Shown piece by piece: positions 8,412 through 15,995 of a stretch of DNA of 64,000 nucleotides (the first letter of the stretch is position 1; the number at the start of each line of letters is the position of its first letter). The stretch is taken from assembly GCA_034932485.1 (NCBI GenBank), contig JAYFOQ010000028.1, positions 1-64,000 of the forward strand, given 5' to 3'. The position numbers and the translations under genes were made by a program. The stretch comes from Gordonibacter sp034932485 (GTDB lineage: Bacteria; Actinomycetota; Coriobacteriia; Coriobacteriales; Eggerthellaceae). Under the pieces are notes generated by a model. It had not been told where the DNA came from, searched no databases, and was given only the letters and a program-made list of their open reading frames with translations.

Positions 8412-9788
8412 TTATTGCCTACGCTCCATCCCCCCATCATTCTGAACAAACGACTGAGCCACACCAATTACTGCGCCGACTAAGGCAACCAATAGCCACC
8501 CCAAGCCGAATTCGGCTAAAGGAAACGCGTCAAGCGGTAGCCAGAGAGCGGGCGCGAACGTATCGCGCAAGGCAACCAGCATGCTATACACTCCCGTAAG
8601 AAGCACCGCCCATGGCCACACATGGGGTAACTTGTCGCACCATCTGTGCAGTAAGCCCATAAGAACTAACACGATAGCTGGCGGATAGAGTGCACCTAAA
8701 AGAGGTACGGAGAATCCTAGAATCGCATCAAGCCCAATAAAAGAGACAGCGCAGCTAAATATTGCAAACAGGGCAGCCCAGGCCACAAGCGGCACGCGCG
8801 GGAAAGCTTCATTGAAGTACTCCGCACAGCACGAAATGAGCCCCGTGCACACATTTAAGCACGCAATAAGAAAAATTGCCGCAACAATAACCGCTCCCAC
8901 AGCACCAAAATGACTATTCGCACTTGCAGCAAGAATAGCCGCCCCGTTTGAAGCATTCGGCATAACGCTTCCCATAGAAACACCTACAAAGCAAAGGCCG
9001 CAGTACAAAGCCATCATGAGTGCTCCCGCAATAACTCCTGCACCCGATATAGCACCAGTAATTCCCCGAGAGCCTTGAGCACCAAGCTGTCGGACGTTTG
9101 TTGCCACCACAATGCCAAAGCAAAGTGCGGCCAACAAGTCCATCGTCTGGTATCCCGCCGCAAAACCCTGTGTAGCAGCATGGGCATCATAAGGAGGCTG
9201 AGGCGGTTGGGGCAAGCCCGACGGATCGAGCAACGATGCACCTACCACTAACAAGATAAGTGCAATGAGCGCCGGTGCCGAAAATATTCCCAACACGCGA
9301 GAAAGCAAACCGGGACGCAAGGCAAGCACAAAAGCAACGCCAAAAAATACCACCGAAAAGACTGCAGCGACCACACCTAAGTCTGTATTATTTGACAGTG
9401 AAACCAGTGGTCGCAGCATTTCAAACGCCGTTGACGACGTACGCGGAATAGCAAGGAATGGTCCGATAGTAAGATACACCAGTGCAACAAAGACTGATGC
9501 AAAAAGCGGGCTCACACGCCCCGCCAACTGCCGAACATCGCCACAAAGTGCCACCGCCACAATACCAAGCACCGGCAAACCTATCCCCGCAACAAGAAAG
9601 CCAACCATAGCTACCGGAGCGTCGATGCCCGCTTGCAGCCCCAATAAAGGAGGCAAAATAAGATTACCTGCACCAAAGAACATAGAAAACAGCATACCGC
9701 CCACCACAAGCAGCTGGCGGGGGCGCAACATACTGTTAGTTTGCTCCTTTTGGTTCTGCACGGTTATCCCACCAATCAAATCATTCAA
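8412..9788 (-). CDS. brnQ: BrnQ branched-chain amino acid:cation symporter
   Basis: A 458-residue integral membrane protein of the LIVCS family with about twelve helices. The early GGMLFSMFFGAGNLILPP is the family signature. It would import Leu, Ile and Val with Na+ or H+. TTG 9788 has GGGAGGG about ten bases upstream. An in-frame ATG at 9731 (MLRPRQLLVVGG) with AAGGAG twelve bases upstream is an equally plausible start and gives the family-like N-terminus. It is convergent with elp3, with only 15 bases between their stops. No T-box or other riboswitch was recognised upstream. Confidence 0.92.
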   Translation of the reverse strand: MNDLIGGITVQNQKEQTNSMLRPRQLLVVGGMLFSMFFGAGNLILPPLLGLQAGIDAPVAMVGFLVAGIGLPVLGIVAVALCGDVRQLAGRVSPLFASVFVALVYLTIGPFLAIPRTSSTAFEMLRPLVSLSNNTDLGVVAAVFSVVFFGVAFVLALRPGLLSRVLGIFSAPALIALILLVVGASLLDPSGLPQPPQPPYDAHAATQGFAAGYQTMDLLAALCFGIVVATNVRQLGAQGSRGITGAISGAGVIAGALMMALYCGLCFVGVSMGSVMPNASNGAAILAASANSHFGAVGAVIVAAIFLIACLNVCTGLISCCAEYFNEAFPRVPLVAWAALFAIFSCAVSFIGLDAILGFSVPLLGALYPPAIVLVLMGLLHRWCDKLPHVWPWAVLLTGVYSMLVALRDTFAPALWLPLDAFPLAEFGLGWLLVALVGAVIGVAQSFVQNDGGMERRQ

Positions 9789-9958
9789 GCAGACACATCC
9801 CTCCCAAAAAAGAATTCATGTAAGGAGGCTAAAAAATAAGCTGCAATCATAACATCGCTTTGTGGGTAATATCATGTCTGATTATGAGTGTTACCAAGAC
9901 TACTCGATTGCGTTCAAATTGCGCGCTATGATAGCGCTCAACTAGCGGTTAAACCTTT

Positions 9959-9988
9959 TTGGTGCGAGATTTCGTCATACGCTATAAT
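9959..9988 (+). promoter_or_regulatory. Putative sigma-70 promoter for the CmpB-like pair
   Basis: TATAAT (9983-9988) is preceded by TTGGTG (9959-9964) with an 18-bp spacer. The first gene of the pair starts at 10074. This gives an untranslated leader of about 80 bases. The -35 is weak. Confidence 0.5.
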
Positions 9989-10073
9989 CAACAATATTTT
10001 TACCCTATTCGCTTGCAAAACCTTCTTGTGGGGTTTTTCAAATAGTAAACTCATACCTAGTAGAGAGCAGCTC

Positions 10074-11192
10074 ATGGTAAAAGATTTCGGCAATCCAAAG
10101 AAACTCGGCTTCATGCGTGTCTTACAAGTGCTTTTTGCTATAAATATTTCGTTTACTATCTTTTTGCTGGCGTTTCTTGTTAAAGGTAGTTACGAAATAA
10201 GTTTTGCTTACCTTCTCGATTTCGTTAATCTGATATTCGACGGCATTAGTTTCTGGCTTATTTGGCAACGAAAGAAACTAGCGCGTGAATTCATCATGGG
10301 CTTCAGTTTGTTCAACATTGTAGTAGGAACAACCGCTAACGTCATTGCAGGTAATTTCGATATCGTAGCGCAAATTCAGTCGTGCTTATTCGATATCATC
10401 TTATTCGTTTATTTCGCCACCTCACGCCGGGCAAAAGCAGTACTAACAAAACCTTTCAACGCCGAGATTAAGCATGAACAACTCAAAAAAGACGTTGACT
10501 ACTATCAGCCAAAAACGTGGGCCTTCTGGCGCAACCTTACCATATATTTCTGCGTATTCAGCGTGGTAGGCCATTGGATGGAAGCAGGCTATTGTACCCT
10601 CATTCGATTTGGCCTGATTCCTGGCACCTATGACCCCAATTCGCAGATATGGTCCGACTGGCTCTATCCCTTTCTAGTGTATGGTTTCGGCGTTGTCGCG
10701 TGCGTACTTTTGCTGTACCCCATAAAGAATTTTCTTGAAAAGAAAATTCGCAGTCGCATTATTCCGTTGATCATCAGTTTTATAATCAATGCGCTCACAT
10801 GCACTCTCATCGAACTAGCTATGGGGCTTATACTCAACCAACCGGGTCCCGACGGAACGTTACCGCTTTGGGATTACAGCAACATGTTCTGCAATTTTAT
10901 GGGTCAGGTGTGTCTACAAAATGCTATCGCGTTCGGAGTAGTTGCGACACTTATGACCTGGATTGTTTACCCAGCACTCGAAGGGGTACTGCATCGATTC
11001 TCAAAAGACGCTATGAATATTATATTCATAGCGGTGGTTATTGGATTTAGTATTCTCTTCTTTCTCTATTGCGTAAACATACTTATTCCCAATACAGATG
11101 CCCCTGGTTCTACAAACGTGACAATCTCCACAGAGTCACCCTCACCTGAACAAATTCAGACAATGCCATCTTCCGTTCAAAACGCCAATTAA
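10074..11192 (+). CDS. Multi-pass membrane protein with a CmpB-like (PF06541-type) domain
   Basis: A 372-residue protein with two hydrophobic halves. The N-terminal half (residues ~15-125) has four predicted helices. The C-terminal half (~150-340) carries FWRNLTIYFCVFSVVGHWME, FLVYGFG and ELAMGLILNQP, a pattern like the 'putative ABC-transporter type IV' (CmpB) membrane family with its G-W/H-x-x-E motif after the first helix. The last 30 residues are a polar Ser/Thr/Pro tail. The C-terminal domain is repeated as a separate gene immediately downstream. ATG 10074 is preferred because an earlier in-frame TTG would add an unlikely tail. DNA here looks AT-richer than in neighbouring housekeeping genes (by eye). 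Function unknown. Confidence 0.62.
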   Translation: MVKDFGNPKKLGFMRVLQVLFAINISFTIFLLAFLVKGSYEISFAYLLDFVNLIFDGISFWLIWQRKKLAREFIMGFSLFNIVVGTTANVIAGNFDIVAQIQSCLFDIILFVYFATSRRAKAVLTKPFNAEIKHEQLKKDVDYYQPKTWAFWRNLTIYFCVFSVVGHWMEAGYCTLIRFGLIPGTYDPNSQIWSDWLYPFLVYGFGVVACVLLLYPIKNFLEKKIRSRIIPLIISFIINALTCTLIELAMGLILNQPGPDGTLPLWDYSNMFCNFMGQVCLQNAIAFGVVATLMTWIVYPALEGVLHRFSKDAMNIIFIAVVIGFSILFFLYCVNILIPNTDAPGSTNVTISTESPSPEQIQTMPSSVQNAN

Positions 11193-11208
11193 ACCAGCGT
11201 TAGCCTTT

Positions 11209-11811
11209 ATGCCACTCCTTACTAAAGAAGACGAACTACACGGCTACGCACCCGATGCCTGGCCTTTTTGGCGTAATCTGGCCCTCTACTTTTGCGTATT
11301 CAGCGTATTAGGACACTGGCTAGAAATAGCCTACTGTTCATTCATGAATTTGTTCGGCATCGTTGATGCCGATTCCCTTGTGTGGGCCGATCCGTTCTAT
11401 CCATTTTTGGTATACGGAATAGGAGCGACAATATGCTCAATAGTTCTAGTACCCCTCAAGATACGCCTCGTTGAACGCTGTTCATCGCTACTCAATGCAG
11501 GCGTACGGTTTTATATCATCACCGTGCTCGTTTGTATGCTTATGGAGCTTGTCATGGGCTTTATGCTCAACCAGCCCAATGCTGCTGGCGAATATCCCCT
11601 TTGGGACAATTCAAAACTCCCCTTTAATATACTTGATCAAGCTTGGCTCGTAAACGATCTTACCCTCGGTGCGGTAGCTACGGTGTACACTTGGGTGATA
11701 TACCCCTTATGCCAAAAGGCAATTGCGAAGATACCCTTGCGTATTATAAATCCGCTTGCAGTAGTTATAATTGTGGGTTTTATATTGCTCTGCATTGTCA
11801 AATTTTCCTGA
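11209..11811 (+). CDS. CmpB-like membrane protein, paralogue of the preceding gene's C-terminal half
   Basis: A 200-residue protein with about five membrane helices. It shares FWRNL-x-x-YFCVFSV-x-GHW, P-F-LVYG-x-G and ELVMGFMLNQP with the C-terminal domain of the gene 16 bases upstream, so the pair is a tandem duplication. Both probably work in one membrane complex. No ATP-binding partner is adjacent, so an actual ABC transporter role cannot be supported. Function unknown. Confidence 0.62.
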   Translation: MPLLTKEDELHGYAPDAWPFWRNLALYFCVFSVLGHWLEIAYCSFMNLFGIVDADSLVWADPFYPFLVYGIGATICSIVLVPLKIRLVERCSSLLNAGVRFYIITVLVCMLMELVMGFMLNQPNAAGEYPLWDNSKLPFNILDQAWLVNDLTLGAVATVYTWVIYPLCQKAIAKIPLRIINPLAVVIIVGFILLCIVKFS

Positions 11812-11892
11812 GAAAACACAATACCCCAAGCAGAAAACAGTAATCTATAAAACTTAGACCTTGAAAATTTCTCACTACGAAAAAGTAGGGCC

Positions 11893-11921
11893 TTGCGCAG
11901 CGAGCCAACTACCGGTAAAAT
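11893..11921 (+). promoter_or_regulatory. Promoter of tRNA-Val
   Basis: TTGCGC (11893-11898), a 17-bp spacer and TAAAAT (11916-11921) precede the tRNA by 30 bases. Spacing is optimal for a sigma-70 promoter. Confidence 0.65.
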
Positions 11922-11951
11922 ATCCAAACGTTGCGCAACGCAGCAGATTAT

Positions 11952-12026
11952 GGTCGCTTGGCTCAGCGGGAGAGCATCGCCTTCACACGGCGGGGGTCAC
12001 AGGTTCAAATCCTGTAGCGACCACCA
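11952..12026 (+). tRNA. tRNA-Val (anticodon CAC), CCA encoded
   Basis: A 75-base cloverleaf. The acceptor GGTCGCT pairs with AGCGACC. The D-arm is GGCTCAGCGGGAGAGC. The anticodon loop TTCACAC places CAC at positions 34-36. The T-arm contains GGTTCAAATCC. The 3' CCA is encoded at 12024-12026. Confidence 0.95.
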
Positions 12027-12035
12027 GAAAATAGC

Positions 12036-12068
12036 AGGTCAGAAGCTTTTACTGCTTCTGACCTTTTT
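12036..12068 (+). terminator. Rho-independent terminator after tRNA-Val
   Basis: AGGTCAGAAGC (12036-12046) pairs perfectly with GCTTCTGACCT (12054-12064) across a seven-base loop, followed by a T-run. It ends the tRNA transcript. Confidence 0.92.
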
Positions 12069-12111
12069 CATTTTTAGCCAATTTGGCCTATACCCCTCCT
12101 CTGTTCCGTTA

Positions 12112-12621
12112 CTACTTTAGAGTAAATCTCCATGCGCAGCTGCAAGTCTCATCGACAATATCGGGATGACAACTCAGACACTCGCAAACGAGGCGTTCGT
12201 CGATAGCATGCGCAAACGATGGATGCTCCACGATTCCCACCTCCTTACAGGGATGGAAGCTCATACCTTTCTGCTCCCGCGCCTCTTGAACACGACACAC
12301 CTCTATGCGGTATATCACTGCATCGTGCTCACTTATAACGGAATATTTATTAGCAGTAGATTGAAAGCGTAGGTGTAATGCTGCAGCCAATCCTTCTAGC
12401 CCGGGATACTGCGCTAAACCCAACACCTTCTTTATACGGCGACCTTCCGTGATACCAAAGCGACGCCACGCTTCAATATCATAACGCATGGCAGCATCCA
12501 TGCCTTCTTCCTGCTCAACCGCCTGAAACCATACACCATCAAGCGCCAAGGCGTTCTTAGCGTACACCTCAACCAACTCCATCAGCTTATCACGTGACAA
12601 GCTTTCAAGCACCTCGTTCAT
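12112..12621 (-). CDS. DUF6125-type cysteine-containing cytosolic protein
   Basis: A 169-residue soluble protein. The N-terminal half contains LMELVEVYAKNALALDGVWF and YDIEAWRRFG, a pattern I associate with the DUF6125 'cytosolic protein' family of anaerobes. The C-terminal third is cysteine-rich, with VCRVQ, FHPCKEVG, CECLSCHP and CSCAW. These could bind zinc or an Fe-S cluster, but no standard cluster spacing is evident. Function unknown. It stands alone, convergent with the tRNA-Val transcript. Confidence 0.7.
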   Translation of the reverse strand: MNEVLESLSRDKLMELVEVYAKNALALDGVWFQAVEQEEGMDAAMRYDIEAWRRFGITEGRRIKKVLGLAQYPGLEGLAAALHLRFQSTANKYSVISEHDAVIYRIEVCRVQEAREQKGMSFHPCKEVGIVEHPSFAHAIDERLVCECLSCHPDIVDETCSCAWRFTLK

Positions 12622-12814
12622 GAAGGCCCCTTCTCTCTAGTAAGTTAGTAGCCGTATCTACACACCTTCTACTATAGAAGATGACACCGTCGTCCTCTCT
12701 CCCCACATTCACCTTGCTGGGTAGCGTTTGGCATTTGCCAACACCATGCTTTTACAAACCGTTATACTAAAGCAACGACCGTTCCGATCCGCACAACCAC
12801 GAAAGAGACGAACC

Positions 12815-13861
12815 ATGAGCATCGACAGCTACGAAGCCAGCCTCAAGCGCTCCGACGAGATCCGCGCCGATTTACCCCTTCATCCTGAAAAGTACACCAT
12901 GCTTACCGGTGATCGTCCAACCGGCCGTTTGCATTTGGGGCACTACTTCGGCACCATCCGTGAACGCGTAGCGTTGCAGAACCTGGGCGTTGCTACTCGC
13001 ATTATCGTCGCAGATTATCAGGTAATTACTGATCGCGACTCCACCGACAACATCGCCGACAACGTGCATAACATGATCATCGACTACCTAGCTTGTGGCA
13101 TTGATCCCGAGAAAACCATTATCTTCGCTCACTCAGCCACGCCTGCATCAAACCAACTCATGCTTCCATTTTTGTCGTTGGTAACCGAAGCTGAGTTGTT
13201 GCGTAACCCCACTGTGAAGACCGAGATGGATGCGTCGGGCCACGCGCTTACCGGCCTCTTACTTACCTATCCCGTGCATCAAGCATGCGACATTCTGTTC
13301 TGCAAAGGCAATATCGTACCCGTAGGCAAAGACCAAATGCCCCATATCGAACAAACACGTCAAATCGCCCGCCGCTTCAATGAGCGCTATGGCCACGTGT
13401 TCCCCGAACCCGATGGTCTCCTATCGGATGCGCCAGCCATTCCAGGCCTCGATGGTCGTAAGATGTCAAAGAGCTACGGGAATGCCATTAGCCTTTCAGC
13501 CACCGCCGACGAAACAGCCAAGCTTATCAAAAAGTCGCAAACCGATAGCGAGCGCACCATCACCTTTGATCCCGAAGGTCGTCCTGGCGTATCAGCACTG
13601 CTGACGACTGCTTCACTCTGCACAGGACGCACCGAAATAGATATCGCCGCTGAAATCGGCGACGGAGGCTCCGGAGCACTAAAGAAGTACGTCACCGAGA
13701 GCGTAAATACCTATCTAGAGCCCATCCGCACCCGCCGTACGGAACTAGCGCAGGATATGGGCTATATTAAGAGTGTATTAGCCGAGGGCAACCGTCGCGC
13801 CAACGAAATTGCAGAAGCTACTCTTGACGAAGTTTGCACCACGATGGGAATGGTGTACTAG
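12815..13861 (+). CDS. trpS: Tryptophanyl-tRNA synthetase
   Basis: A 348-residue class I aminoacyl-tRNA synthetase charging tRNA-Trp. The HIGH-type motif is GRLHLGHYFG near residue 32. The KMSKS motif is GRKMSKSYGN. The length is typical. ATG 12815 is preceded by AAAGAG. Longer in-frame readings start far upstream without a ribosome-binding site and lengthen the protein beyond the family. No T-box leader was recognised in the 190 bases upstream. Confidence 0.95.
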   Translation: MSIDSYEASLKRSDEIRADLPLHPEKYTMLTGDRPTGRLHLGHYFGTIRERVALQNLGVATRIIVADYQVITDRDSTDNIADNVHNMIIDYLACGIDPEKTIIFAHSATPASNQLMLPFLSLVTEAELLRNPTVKTEMDASGHALTGLLLTYPVHQACDILFCKGNIVPVGKDQMPHIEQTRQIARRFNERYGHVFPEPDGLLSDAPAIPGLDGRKMSKSYGNAISLSATADETAKLIKKSQTDSERTITFDPEGRPGVSALLTTASLCTGRTEIDIAAEIGDGGSGALKKYVTESVNTYLEPIRTRRTELAQDMGYIKSVLAEGNRRANEIAEATLDEVCTTMGMVY

Positions 13862-13971
13862 CATACCTAACATTCTGCCCGCTTCATGCTTTTTGTCTTT
13901 TACACTGCCCTAGCTTTAATGCACTTAGGTTTAATGCGTTCACACATTTTTTACGACGTTAGCTAGAAGCC

Positions 13972-14000
13972 TTGGCATAACGCACTGTTTGGGATAAAAT
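13972..14000 (+). promoter_or_regulatory. Promoter of the CAT-anticodon tRNA
   Basis: TTGGCA (13972-13977), a 17-bp spacer and TAAAAT (13995-14000) lie 19 bases before the tRNA. This is a good sigma-70 match. Confidence 0.75.
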
Positions 14001-14018
14001 GGCTGAGCACTTTTGCAC

Positions 14019-14093
14019 GGGCCTATAGCTCAATGGTGGAGCAGGGGACTCATAATCCCTTGGTTGCAGGTTCGAATCCTGCTGGGCCCACCA
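14019..14093 (+). tRNA. tRNA with CAT anticodon (tRNA-Ile2 or elongator Met), CCA encoded
   Basis: A 75-base cloverleaf. The acceptor GGGCCTA pairs with TGGGCCC including one G-U pair. The anticodon stem-loop GGGACTCATAATCCC gives CAT. The T-arm is GCAGGTTCGAATCCTGC and the CCA is at 14091-14093. The variable region (TTGGTTGC) and acceptor are more like tRNA-Ile2, whose C34 is changed to lysidine by TilS, than elongator tRNA-Met. Sequence alone does not settle it. Confidence 0.9.
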
Positions 14094-14101
14094 GCGTATA
14101 C

Positions 14102-14130
14102 ACAAGCCAGAATTTATTTCTGGCTTGTTT
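14102..14130 (+). terminator. Terminator after the CAT-anticodon tRNA
   Basis: ACAAGCCAGAA (14102-14112) pairs perfectly with TTCTGGCTTGT (14118-14128) across TTTAT, followed by TT. The insertion-sequence remnant begins directly after it. Confidence 0.85.
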
Positions 14131-14162
14131 AATATGAGCAGAACATTGTCAAGAGGCAATGA

Positions 14163-14196
14163 AGGGCTAGACCAAGATTTCTCTCGGTCTAGCCCT
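14163..14196. repeat. 11-bp perfect hairpin inside the IS remnant
   Basis: AGGGCTAGACC (14163-14173) pairs with GGTCTAGCCCT (14186-14196) across a 12-base loop. It lies just inside the left inverted repeat. It may be a terminator protecting the transposase or part of a structured element RNA. Confidence 0.6.
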
Positions 14197-14514
14197 AACT
14201 ATCTTCACCAGAGGTTGCCTTCGGGATGGTTGTGTCTTGATTCGACGCTCGTTTTCGCAGTTTAATATTCGCGGGTTCACAGCGGCAGGCTGGCAGGATG
14301 CCATGTATGGCAACAGTGCGTTATAGCCTACTATGTTCGCTGCGCTGGCTTCGCATTTCGTTGCTACGGCTGGATGCGCACACCTTCGATGAGAAGAGTC
14401 TCTTGACGGACATGCCGGATAATTCCGGTGAACCAAAAAAGCATCTGGGATCGCATCCAACGACCAGTCGACGCAGAAGGGCTCTGGGAAAGACCGAAGA
14501 AGGTTTAGTGTCTA

Positions 14515-15387
14515 CTAATCAAGCGTCCCTTCCATCATGCAACCGAGCGCCCATACCCAGCAGGATAACTCTCGTGCTGTTGCAACGTTTGCAACTACCG
14601 GGCGCATCCTTTGCCTAGTGAAGTGCGCGCGTCGCTCGACAAGCCGTTTCACTCCACGAGCTGCATGGTTTTCTACCGCAAGCGCAACGGTTTTGTCCCA
14701 GCCGTTGCGCTTGCGCTCTTTGGTGGCTCTCGTATAGTGCCAAGAGGATTCGACAAGCTGTTTTCTCACGTGAGTGTTACCAGCTTTGGTGATGCCGCCG
14801 CGTCTTACACGCTCTCCACTCGAGTCTTCCGATGGGGTGAGTCCAAGCCATGACGAGAAAGCTCGTGCACTTTTGAAGCGAGAGAAAACCCCTGGCTTCA
14901 ACTACAAGGGAAAACGCAGTCATTGTCTCTATACCCTTCATACAGCGCAAAGCTTCTATGCGACCACTCCAGCGCTCGTTTTAGCATAAGTGGCGATTTC
15001 CTTTTCAATCGCCTTTTTCTGTGCTTCAAGATGGCGCACTTCGGATATGTAGTAGTCGAGGGCATCGCGGGCGGCAGGTTCCGTCAACTCGATAGAGCGA
15101 ATCCATTCCCAGTGGGCCCTTGTCCATTTGTTCTTTCGTTTGCCGTCGTCGTTAAACTCGTCATATACGTAACCATGCCTGATGAGAAGGTGTGTGAGCC
15201 TATGCTTTGCCCGTGTCAGGTCTTCTCACACGCAACGCGGTTGTTCAAACCCGTCAATCCATGCAGCAAGTTCTTCAGGTGAATATCCGAACTTCCTCGA
15301 AATCACTTCCCCTGTGAGTGGATTGAATGCGACAGCAGTAATTGAACGAGCGTGTACATCGAGACCGATTGAGGTAACATAAGACAT
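14515..15387 (-). pseudogene. Broken IS110-family transposase
   Basis: The start at 15387 (MSYVTSIGLDVHARSITAVA) carries the first catalytic Asp of the DEDD domain. Translation runs to about EELAAWIDGFEQPRC and then hits a stop. The protein resumes in another frame with EDLTRAKHRLTHLLIRHGY, after an apparent internal deletion that removes much of the DEDD region. A third piece, CMKGIETMTAFSLVVEA, is in yet another frame. The last 128 codons (14515-14901) are again open and include FSSWLGLTPSEDSSGERVRR, the transposase_20 domain with the catalytic serine region. At least three frame changes and a deletion make it non-functional. Confidence 0.85.
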
Positions 15388-15589
15388 AGTGAGCCCCTCT
15401 CATGTCTGTGGCAACCTGGCTGATTGCCGGTCTTGTAGGTAAGAACCATTATCAGCCCCGACCCACGACAAATTCAATTATCGACATGAAGCAGGGGTTC
15501 ACAATGTTCTGCTCATATCGTCTTTTTATAACCCCTAAGTTTTCTTTTTTGATAATTATGTGATGACGTTCGATCGGTATACGATACCT

Positions 15590-15632
15590 AAAAAACAAAC
15601 TCGCCGAGACACGCTTTGCGCTCGACGAGTTT
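15590..15632 (-). terminator. Terminator after tRNA-Asn
   Basis: On the minus strand, AAACTCGTCGAG pairs with CTCGGCGAGTTT (one mismatch) and is followed by GTTTTTT. It ends the tRNA-Asn transcript 15 bases past the gene. Confidence 0.85.
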
Positions 15633-15646
15633 GAACAAAAATAAAA

Positions 15647-15721
<75 letters not shown>

Positions 15722-15759
15722 ATGTGCCCACGCTCTTATCTCCGAACGCGCAAGTGAAG

Positions 15760-15787
15760 ATTATACCGGAATGCCGTCTTTGTGCAA
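15760..15787 (-). promoter_or_regulatory. Promoter of tRNA-Asn
   Basis: On the minus strand, TTGCAC (15787-15782), a 16-bp spacer and TATAAT (15765-15760) lie about 40 bases before the tRNA. Confidence 0.72.
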
Positions 15788-15900
15788 GACTAAATTTTGA
15801 CGACTTTTTTCAAGGCACCTTTTCGAAGATAAAGTTTTCTAGAACAACAGAACTTTACCCAAGATACAATGCTCTTCTCCGTAATATACATTCGAAGACT

Positions 15901-15930
15901 TTCGGATACAGAGCGTTCTTGAATTATAAT
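15901..15930 (+). promoter_or_regulatory. Possible promoter of topB
   Basis: TATAAT (15925-15930) has TTCGGA (15901-15906) 18 bp upstream. The topB start is 66 bases further on. The -10 is perfect and the -35 weak. Nothing else was recognised between tRNA-Asn and topB. Confidence 0.45.
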
Positions 15931-15995
15931 AGGCAGTCCGCAAATCAAAGACGAGCTTACACTTTACTACCCTATCATTGCCAAAGGAACCTCCC

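Larger units (their letters stand above)
14132..15518 (-). mobile_element. Decayed IS110-family element bounded by an 18-bp perfect inverted repeat
   Basis: The left boundary reads ATATGAGCAGAACATTGT (14132-14149). Its exact reverse complement lies at 15501-15518, giving a 1387-bp unit between two tRNA genes. Inside, on the minus strand, is a broken IS110-type transposase. IS110 elements usually lack long terminal repeats, while the IS1111 subgroup has subterminal ones, so the 18-bp repeat may mark the true ends or an earlier insertion site. About 110 bases upstream of the transposase start and 365 bases downstream are non-coding and could be relics of the bridge-RNA region. The copy is not expected to move by itself. 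Confidence 0.72.

Noticed and set aside
11893..12120. Plus-strand open frame reading MVAWLSGRASPSHGG
   Set aside because: It translates the sense strand of tRNA-Val and has no ribosome-binding site.
12622..12814. T-box leader upstream of trpS
   Set aside because: No T-box consensus or specifier-loop arrangement was recognised. TATACT at about 12764 lacks a -35 at a proper distance.
13959..14159. Minus-strand open frame reading QQDSNLQPRDYESPA
   Set aside because: Another classic artefact: the antisense strand of the CAT-anticodon tRNA.
14167..14460. 97-codon minus-strand open frame at the left end of the IS remnant
   Set aside because: It overlaps the 11-bp hairpin, has no homology to IS110 proteins that I can recognise, and lacks a ribosome-binding site.
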